NCBI GenBank assembly: GCA_913061265.1
Contig: CAJXVS010000009.1
Location: 1 to 64,000 of the forward strand
From: an uncultured Halobacteriovorax sp.
GTDB lineage: Bacteria; Bdellovibrionota; Bacteriovoracia; Bacteriovoracales; Bacteriovoracaceae
Length of the DNA: 64,000 nucleotides
Reading direction: 5' to 3'
Positions 45,466-51,331 of this stretch are shown in pieces. The notes below the pieces were generated by a model. The model was given only the letters and a program-made list of their open reading frames with translations. It searched no databases and was not told where the DNA came from. The stretch's first letter is position 1. The number at the start of each line of letters is the position of its first letter. The position numbers were made by a program, and so were the translations under genes.

Positions 45466-45495
45466 AAAAAAAAAAGTCGTATCCAAGAGGATACG
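45466..45495 (-). terminator. Intrinsic terminator after the mini-HTH gene
   Basis: CGTATCCTCTTGGATACG, a 7-base-pair stem with tetraloop, is followed on the minus strand by AC and ten T. It lies directly at the stop codon of the 45496-45735 gene. Classic rho-independent form. Confidence 0.9.
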
Positions 45496-45735
45496 CTAGG
45501 AGAGAAACGGGTTCAGTTCTTCATCGTTTAAATCTAAGATCTTTGCTGTATCCAAGATAAACTTTTTAGAAGCAGGTCTTGCACCTTTTATAATATTGGC
45601 CAAATAGCCATGACTGACTCCAAGTTTTCTTGCAAAAACCCTATAGCTAAAGCTTGGGTCCTTGAGCTTTTCACCTTCGTAAATATTCTTTAAAAATTCT
45701 GGGTAGCGGCTTACGCCATCTAGATAAGACTTCAA
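45496..45735 (-). CDS. Truncated TIGR02147-like helix-turn-helix protein
   Basis: 79 residues. The pattern YPEFLKNIYEGEKLKDPSFS followed by YRVFARKLGVSHGYLANII matches the N-terminal DNA-binding part of TIGR02147 proteins, common in Fibrobacter and Bdellovibrionota, where the full family is ~250-280 residues. Here only the HTH is present. The start is TTG, with AGGAGG four bases before it and no competing ATG. It follows a cobalamin-riboswitch-like leader and ends at a strong terminator, so it looks like a stand-alone regulated unit. Target genes unknown. Confidence 0.75.
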   Translation of the reverse strand: MKSYLDGVSRYPEFLKNIYEGEKLKDPSFSYRVFARKLGVSHGYLANIIKGARPASKKFILDTAKILDLNDEELNPFLS

Positions 45736-45749
45736 GTTTCCTCCTCGGG

Positions 45750-45856
45750 TAACTTAGGATCGGACTTAGCCTTTTGAGCAATACCGTTGCGGGACAGTTT
45801 CGGAATCTCACCGAATTCACTATTTAAAATAGACTAGACTGATCCCTTTAAAGAGA
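45750..45856 (-). promoter_or_regulatory. Cobalamin riboswitch-like element, short form
   Basis: The minus strand reads TTCGGTGAGATTCCGAA (L5/P5 with GGTG and TCC), CTGTCCCGCAACGGTAT and AGTCCGATCC, the order and sequence of the AdoCbl riboswitch core (GGTGnnAnTCC, CCCGCnAC-GT, AGTCCGnA-CC). The stretch between CGGTA and AGTCCGA is only ~15 bases, so the usual P7-P11 arm is missing. It ends ~10 bases upstream of the ribosome site, suggesting translational control. A weak promoter (TATAAC at 45863-45868) would start transcription near 45856. The element is clear; its ligand and reach are inference. Confidence 0.7.
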
Positions 45857-45894
45857 CAAGAGGTTATAGTTTTATTGAAATTTAAAATTGAATA

Positions 45895-45920
45895 GGAAGC
45901 AGAACGGTCGTTCTACTTCC
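45895..45920 (-). terminator. Terminator after the 77-residue gene
   Basis: GGAAG-AGAAC pairs with GTTCT-CTTCC around GGTC, with one C/A mismatch. Minus strand then reads TATTCAATTTTAAAT, weakly T-rich. 20 bases after the 45940-46173 stop. Confidence 0.55.
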
Positions 45921-45939
45921 GAAGATATTTATTTGATCT

Positions 45940-46173
45940 TTAAGCGTCGGTATTCTCTTCACTTAAAGCTGTTGTTTCTAAATAATTCATCATTGATGAT
46001 CTAAGATCAGACATGCTTAGCTCTTCACCTTTTAAAAGAAGTTCTTTTTTAATGAACTCAACAGGAAATCCTGTCAATTCAGATAAAGAACTCAAAGGTA
46101 CTTTCTGATCATCCCCAAGAACATTCCCGTTCTCATCTAGCCATCCTGACTCTGGTGCATTTGCGTTTGTCAT
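45940..46173 (-). CDS. Small hypothetical acidic protein
   Basis: 77 residues, no signal peptide or membrane segment, Glu/Ser-rich, with a probable helix pair (LSELTGFPVEFIKKELLLKG). No family recognised. CAAGGGAG lies nine bases before the ATG, a strong site, and a good sigma-70 promoter lies ~100 bases upstream (46277-46306). A well-expressed, regulated small protein is likely. Confidence 0.6.
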   Translation of the reverse strand: MTNANAPESGWLDENGNVLGDDQKVPLSSLSELTGFPVEFIKKELLLKGEELSMSDLRSSMMNYLETTALSEENTDA

Positions 46174-46276
46174 TTTACACTCCCTTGTAAATTCTCAAGC
46201 CAGCTTAAAATCTCATTTTTTAAGCTATTCCGTGGCTAGAGGTCATTCTCCCATCTAGGATTTTTTCGACAAAGGA

Positions 46277-46306
46277 ATCATATCTATCAGTATTTATTCA
46301 TGTCAA
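46277..46306 (-). promoter_or_regulatory. Sigma-70 promoter for the 77-residue gene
   Basis: On the minus strand TTGACA (46301-46306) and TATGAT (46277-46282) are 18 bases apart, 6/6 and 5/6 matches. The leader would be ~97 bases. Confidence 0.65.
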
Positions 46307-46389
46307 ACTTATGAGGCCCTGTAAGGTCTCATGTAAGTTTTTGTTTGTATTGTGGAAAATGTAGGTAAATCATTGATATTTAAGGAAAA

Positions 46390-47541
46390 TCAGACTGTAT
46401 CCGGCTGTAAGACTAAAGTAAAGCTATCGACTTTGGCGAGCATTTCTTCGAACTCACTAAGGGCAGTGCTTAAAAGAGTCACTCCTCCCCCAGCCCCATA
46501 GGAAAAAGTATTCTTAGAAGTAGAAACTTCAGCTGTCCTAATATTGATTGAGGCCTTTGTTTCATCTCTTGAAAAGAAAAGAGTCGATCCGCAATAGGCC
46601 CCCCTCACTCTTTTTTCGAGCTCGCTTAAGATCTTCATCGTCTTAATCTTTGGGGCACCGGTTATAGAGCCCCCAGGAAAAAGGGCCTTGATGGTTTGAT
46701 CAAGCTCGATCTTCTTTTCACTCTTAAGTTGTATATGACTGTATTGATGAAGAAGCCCTGGAACTTTTAAAGGGACTCTTAACTTAAGAACTTTAGCGGC
46801 GGCTTCGATCTTATTTAAGTCGTTTCTTAAAAGATCAGTGATCATAAAAAGCTCGGCCTTGTCTTTTTCACTATCAGACATTTTCTTCCAAGCCCCCTCT
46901 TCATCTTTGATTGTCCCTTTAATGGGTTTTGTCTCTAAGGTATTTCCTCTTTGATTAAAAAGGCATTCGGGGGAGTTGCTTAGAATACCCCATTCAAGAC
47001 TTGGGCAGTAAGTGGCGTGGGCGAACTCGCCTTGATGAGCGGGGTTTCTAAATAAATTAGAAGCAAGGTTTAAAAAGTCTCCTACGTATTTATATTCAAA
47101 AGGAAAAGTTAAGTTGAACTGATAACTATCACCCCTCTCTAGAGATTCATAACCCTTATCAAAAGCATTTTTATACTCTTCAAAACTTGGCGCCGCTGTC
47201 TGCTCTAGTGAAAGACGATGATACCTTAAGGGAACCGTAAGGCTTTCAGAGTCATATGTTATGTCTAAGGCGAGCCAGGCATCTTCAGGAATTAGATCAA
47301 TGCCTTTATTAAAAAGATGCCCCGCCTCATAAGAGAGGGTTAAGATGCGATGAGGTTGCTCATCACTTTTGAAGATTGACTCTAAGAACTCTTCTGTGGA
47401 GATCAAAGACTTCTCACCGCTAATTAAGTCCAGCTTCGAGTTCTTAAAATATAAGAAGGCCTTTGAAGGATTTGAATAAAGCCTCCACTTGTTACCTATA
47501 GGAATAATTGAATAAGGAAGGTTATTGGTTTCCAGGTGCAT
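46390..47541 (-). CDS. pabB: Aminodeoxychorismate synthase component I
   Basis: About 383 residues. The motif PIKGT with Lys marks PabB rather than TrpE, which carries PIAGT. FPGGSITGAPK and SINIRTAEVS complete the chorismate-binding pattern. It makes 4-amino-4-deoxychorismate for folate with PabA. I chose the ATG at 47541, which lies 20 bases inside the dnaB end, over an upstream in-frame Met. Last gene of the ribosomal-dnaB chain. Confidence 0.88.
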   Translation of the reverse strand: MHLETNNLPYSIIPIGNKWRLYSNPSKAFLYFKNSKLDLISGEKSLISTEEFLESIFKSDEQPHRILTLSYEAGHLFNKGIDLIPEDAWLALDITYDSESLTVPLRYHRLSLEQTAAPSFEEYKNAFDKGYESLERGDSYQFNLTFPFEYKYVGDFLNLASNLFRNPAHQGEFAHATYCPSLEWGILSNSPECLFNQRGNTLETKPIKGTIKDEEGAWKKMSDSEKDKAELFMITDLLRNDLNKIEAAAKVLKLRVPLKVPGLLHQYSHIQLKSEKKIELDQTIKALFPGGSITGAPKIKTMKILSELEKRVRGAYCGSTLFFSRDETKASINIRTAEVSTSKNTFSYGAGGGVTLLSTALSEFEEMLAKVDSFTLVLQPDTV

Positions 47542-48850
47542 AGGATAAGTTTTCAAAAGAAGTATGAGCACCAACCCAAGCTAGCTTCGCTGTTCCGATC
47601 TCACCACCACGGTTCTTACCGAGGATGATCTCTGCTACACCTGGCTCTTTTGTGTCTTCGTTATAAACTTCATCTCTATAGATGAACATAATAACATCGG
47701 CATCCTGCTCGATGGCACCAGACTCCCGAAGGTCAGCATTATTTGGTCTTTTATTAGGTCTACTTTCAACCTGACGGTTAAGCTGAGAGAGGGCCAAGAC
47801 AGGACACTCAAGTTCCTTGGCCATTGATTTAAGACCCCTTGAGATCTCTGAAATCTGCTGCTCTCTACTTGGGTTCTTTGTATGTGAGTTCATCAGTTGA
47901 AGGTAATCAATGATGATCATTCCAAGACCCGATTCAGATCTAATCTTTCGGCATTGTGATTGAATATCCAGAATCGTCGAAGAACCTGAATCATTAATAA
48001 AGATAGGAAGGGCCGAGAGGTCATTAACGGCAGTCCCAATATTTCGAAGATCTGTATCTAAAAAGTCTTTCGTTCTAATCCTCTTACTATCGACTTTCGC
48101 TTGCTGAGAGAGAAGTCTCATTGATAGTTCGTTTGAAACCATTTCCAGTGAAAAGATAGCAATAGGAAGCTTTGTCATAGCGCACGAGTTAAGGGCGATA
48201 TTCAAGGCAAAGGCCGTCTTTCCCATGGCAGGACGAGCGGCTAAAACAATAAGCTGCCCAGGCTGCATTCCCAGAAGCATCTTATCAACTTCGTTATAAC
48301 CAGTAGGAAGACCAGAGATCTCTCCAGGCTTTCTTGAAGTGTCTTCTAACTCTTTTAAGTTTTCGATAAGGCAGGACTTTAGTCCAACCATCTTTCCGGC
48401 CTTAGCATCAGTTGTAAGCCCAAAGAACTTACTCTCTACTTCTTCTAGGAATTCGTCTGCGTTTCCTTTGAAGTTTAATCCAAGAGAGGCCACGTCTTGA
48501 GAAGTTCTTACGATATTTCTAAGGGAGGACTTATCTCTAACTGTCTTGGCGTAATGATAGATATTAGCGGCAGAAGCTAGCTCTTCAGCAAGATCAGCGA
48601 TGGCGGACTGACCACCAACTTCATCTAACTTTCCTGTACTTGTTAGCTTTGAACATACGGTCACATAATCAATAGGCTGATTGCTAATGAAAAGGTCATT
48701 CATATTATCAAAGATCACGCCGTACTGAGGGTGATAAAAATCTTCACGAGCCAATTTTAAGTCTGAGATTTGTTCAAAGGTATTAGAGTCAACCATCAGA
48801 CAACCAAGTAATGATCTCTCGGCAAGTAAGTCGTGAGGTAATTCGTTCAT
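47522..48850 (-). CDS. dnaB: Replicative DNA helicase DnaB
   Basis: 442 residues: N-terminal helical domain, linker and RecA-like ATPase with Walker A ARPAMGKTAFALNIA (~residue 205), the DnaB patterns IFSLEMVSNELSMRLL and GLGMIIIDYLQLM, and SREQQISEISRGLK. Length and motifs are typical. The terminator at 48872 lies between rplI and this gene, so it needs read-through or its own promoter. Confidence 0.96.
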   Translation of the reverse strand: MNELPHDLLAERSLLGCLMVDSNTFEQISDLKLAREDFYHPQYGVIFDNMNDLFISNQPIDYVTVCSKLTSTGKLDEVGGQSAIADLAEELASAANIYHYAKTVRDKSSLRNIVRTSQDVASLGLNFKGNADEFLEEVESKFFGLTTDAKAGKMVGLKSCLIENLKELEDTSRKPGEISGLPTGYNEVDKMLLGMQPGQLIVLAARPAMGKTAFALNIALNSCAMTKLPIAIFSLEMVSNELSMRLLSQQAKVDSKRIRTKDFLDTDLRNIGTAVNDLSALPIFINDSGSSTILDIQSQCRKIRSESGLGMIIIDYLQLMNSHTKNPSREQQISEISRGLKSMAKELECPVLALSQLNRQVESRPNKRPNNADLRESGAIEQDADVIMFIYRDEVYNEDTKEPGVAEIILGKNRGGEIGTAKLAWVGAHTSFENLSYAPGNQ

Positions 48851-48871
48851 CCCATTTCCTTTGAAAAAAGA

Positions 48872-48899
48872 AAGTCCCCAAGTAGAACCTTGGGGACTT
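48872..48899 (-). terminator. Terminator after rplI
   Basis: AAGTCCCCAAG and CTTGGGGACTT pair perfectly (11 pairs) around a six-base loop, and the minus strand continues TCTTTTTTC. It lies 11 bases after the rplI stop and 21 bases before the dnaB start, so it may attenuate dnaB relative to the ribosomal genes. Confidence 0.85.
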
Positions 48900-48910
48900 C
48901 TATAAAAAAA

Positions 48911-49525
48911 TTAAGCTTCTGTTTCTTCACCATCAGCTGCAGCTTCTGTAGCTTCACCGTCAGTCGCTTCCGCTTCTTCACCAGTTTCACCGGCTTCTAA
49001 AGCAGCAGCTTTTGCTTCTTTCCTTTTAACAGCAGCACGCTCAGCAGCTTCCTGCTTTGCTTTTAATTCTTCTGCTTGCTTAGGATCGATCTCAACCTTA
49101 ACTTTGAATTCTGCAATAACTCCGCTAAAAATCTTTGCATGTACTTCGAATTCACCAAGAGTCTTGATTGGAGTAACAAAAGAGATCACTCTTTTTTCGA
49201 TGTCATGACCAAGTTCCATTAATGCTTTAGAAACTTCAGTTGAAGTAACAGTACCAAATAGGTTCCCATTACCACCGACTTTCTTAATCATTGTTAGAAC
49301 AAGACCGTCTACAGCTTTCTTAATCGCCATAGCTGCATCTTTTTCTTCAGCAACTTTTTTAGCTAGAGCTTTCTTTTGATGCTCAGCTTGTTTCTTACTT
49401 CCAGCATCAGCAATAACTGCTTTTCTGTTTGGAATAAGAAAATTTCGTCCAAAACCTGGACTTACATTAACAATTTCCCCAACACTACCAAGTGCAGGTA
49501 CTTTTTCTGTTAAGATAACTTTCAT
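48911..49525 (-). CDS. rplI: Ribosomal protein bL9 with extended C-terminus
   Basis: 204 residues, against ~148 usual. The N-terminal bL9 pattern KVPALGSVGEIVNVSPGFGR and NFLIPNRKA is complete, followed by the connecting helix and C-domain to ~residue 150. A ~50-residue Ala/Glu/Thr-rich tail follows (ELKAKQEAAERAAVKRKEAK), probably disordered. The gene overlaps the DUF2232 stop by four bases. Confidence 0.93.
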   Translation of the reverse strand: MKVILTEKVPALGSVGEIVNVSPGFGRNFLIPNRKAVIADAGSKKQAEHQKKALAKKVAEEKDAAMAIKKAVDGLVLTMIKKVGGNGNLFGTVTSTEVSKALMELGHDIEKRVISFVTPIKTLGEFEVHAKIFSGVIAEFKVKVEIDPKQAEELKAKQEAAERAAVKRKEAKAAALEAGETGEEAEATDGEATEAAADGEETEA

Positions 49526-50580
49526 TGGATATCTCCTTCATTATTTTTGTTTTTCTTGAAAAACTTTCTAAAATTAACCCATGTATCAAATAGGCCGACT
49601 AAAACGACAATTCTCCATGCGGACCATAGAGTTATAACAACAAGCATGCTTCGAAAGAATCCCACAATGTTTACCCATTTGAGAAAATCTATCAAAACAC
49701 CAAAACCTTGAAAGAAGTAAAAGATTCCTAAGCAATAAAGAACATTGCTTCCTATTAACGCTGCAGTCTCTCCGCCTAAGTACTCTTTTCCGAGAAGAAG
49801 AGCTAAGGAGAAAATAACAACATAGATAATCGGATATGGAACTTCGAACTTTAAAAGATTCTTCATACTATAGGGATAGGTATGCTCCGACTTCCAGAGG
49901 ATTCCATTTCTAAGTACGATCATCAACGACAAGTAGAGTCCTAAGAAGACGCTGATAAAGATTCCTGCAGGGATCCATTCTACGATTCCTTTGGCAATTT
50001 CATCTGGCTTATTAAGCATATCTTGTAATTGAAGAGCTTTTGTTCCTCCACCCTCTAACGCTTCTTTAACTCCAGGGTTTTCCTTTTTCGCAATTTCAAA
50101 GGTCTGGATTAAAGAATTTTCTATTTGCTTCACAATCGGTGTTTCTGAAGTGGTGATATACACCCCTAAGAGCACCGAGGATAAAGCAACAACAATCATA
50201 CCCGTTGTTAATAACCCTTTCACAGGATGAACCTTTCTAAGAATAACCTCACCGATTAACACGGCATTGATATAAAAGAGAAGGTATCCAACGACTGAGG
50301 CCATTGAGAGCTGAGCTGTTGCTTCAGCAGCACCAAGTTTCGCAAGAAACCAAAGAGCAACTGAACAAGCTATTGTTAGAAGGACAGTTTTTGATCTCCC
50401 AAATAAAAGAATTCCAAATATAAGTGGAACGGGAGTCAGCATGGCAAGAGGTAAGAACTTATAAAGGGCAATCGACAACACTCCGAGGAAAGCGAGCTTT
50501 CCAAACGAAAAAGAACTTGCTGAAGAGCGGAGCTCTTTCACATTAGTTCTTGAATCTTGTGAGCATTCTTGATTTTCCAT
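49522..50580 (-). CDS. DUF2232 family membrane protein
   Basis: 352 residues with about eight membrane segments and the DUF2232/YybS pattern (LTPVPLIFGILLFGRSKTVL near residue 45, and EVPYPIIYVVIFSLALLLG near 235). Its position between S6/S18 and L9 is known for this family. Function unknown; proposed roles in membrane or ribosome-linked transport are unsupported here. Confidence 0.78.
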   Translation of the reverse strand: MENQECSQDSRTNVKELRSSASSFSFGKLAFLGVLSIALYKFLPLAMLTPVPLIFGILLFGRSKTVLLTIACSVALWFLAKLGAAEATAQLSMASVVGYLLFYINAVLIGEVILRKVHPVKGLLTTGMIVVALSSVLLGVYITTSETPIVKQIENSLIQTFEIAKKENPGVKEALEGGGTKALQLQDMLNKPDEIAKGIVEWIPAGIFISVFLGLYLSLMIVLRNGILWKSEHTYPYSMKNLLKFEVPYPIIYVVIFSLALLLGKEYLGGETAALIGSNVLYCLGIFYFFQGFGVLIDFLKWVNIVGFFRSMLVVITLWSAWRIVVLVGLFDTWVNFRKFFKKNKNNEGDIQ

Positions 50581-50594
50581 TACTGTTCAAATCC

Positions 50595-51227
50595 CTAGCT
50601 ATTGCGCCCTTGAGCGGTTCTTCCTGATAAATGACTTAGTAGACCAATATTACGAGCTTGCTTGATAGCTTTATCTGCAAACCTGTGATGCTTTCTACTA
50701 ATACCTGAAACTCTTGCTGGAGAAATCTTTCCAAACTCGTTTACAAGCCAAGCGTATGTGAGTGGATCTTTCCAGTCAGCCTTGATCTTTTGAGCAGCAA
50801 ACCAACATGATTTTCTACGTGAAAAACGACGACGGTCTTTACCACCATCAGCATCTTCATCAGAATCAGTTACAGAACCAGCATACTTCTTAGAAAAAGG
50901 AGTCTTTACGTTCTTAACGATCTCACCAACTTTATCATCATCTTCTTCAACAGCGATAACTAGGTGTTTCATGATCCCTTCGTTAATTCTAAAACGACGG
51001 GCAAGCTCAACGTTGTTCGCGTTGTTAGCTTTGTACATAAAATAAAGATAGTGGCCTTGCTCGACACCAGTACTAGTTGGTTGAGCGAAAGTGAGTGTTC
51101 CCCAATCGTCCTCGATGAAAACTTCTCCATCGTGTTCTTTGACAACTGAAAGAACCATCTCTTTTACTTTTGCGACTTCGTCATCAGACAACTCCGCCTT
51201 TGTCACTAAAGACAATTCGTAAATCAT
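50595..51227 (-). CDS. Ribosomal protein bS6-bS18 fusion
   Basis: 210 residues in one continuous frame. Residues 1-~115 are bS6: MIYELSLVTK, then QGHYLYFMYKAN and RRFRINEGIMKHLVIAVE. After an acidic, Gly-rich linker (~117-130, TDSDEDADGGKD), residues ~131-203 are bS18: RRRFSRRKSCWF, ADWKDPL, FGKISPARVSGISRKH and KAIKQARNIGLL. The separate proteins are ~100-131 and ~75 residues and form a heterodimer on the 30S platform. AGGAGG precedes the ATG at 51227. No in-frame Met begins the S18 part, so separate initiation is unlikely. Confidence 0.9.
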   Translation of the reverse strand: MIYELSLVTKAELSDDEVAKVKEMVLSVVKEHDGEVFIEDDWGTLTFAQPTSTGVEQGHYLYFMYKANNANNVELARRFRINEGIMKHLVIAVEEDDDKVGEIVKNVKTPFSKKYAGSVTDSDEDADGGKDRRRFSRRKSCWFAAQKIKADWKDPLTYAWLVNEFGKISPARVSGISRKHHRFADKAIKQARNIGLLSHLSGRTAQGRNS

Positions 51228-51309
51228 GTTACCTCCTGGGCAAAATGGCCCCCTACTCAAATGGTGGGAGCGAGTTAACGTTCATAAATGTGGCTGGAAT
51301 GTAGCAAAC

Positions 51310-51327
51310 CTGTACCCAAAGGTACAG
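51310..51327 (-). terminator. Hairpin between the protease gene and the S6-S18 gene
   Basis: CTGTACC and GGTACAG pair (7) around a four-base loop, just after the protease stop. Only GTTTGC follows on the minus strand, so termination may be partial. Confidence 0.4.
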
Positions 51328-51331
51328 TTCG

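Noticed and set aside
50830-50890. Possible frameshift or missing stop joining S6 and S18
   Set aside because: The linker reads in one frame without stops, both domains are intact, and the following genes are in the normal order. An indel would have to preserve both halves, so I treat the fusion as real while listing the check.
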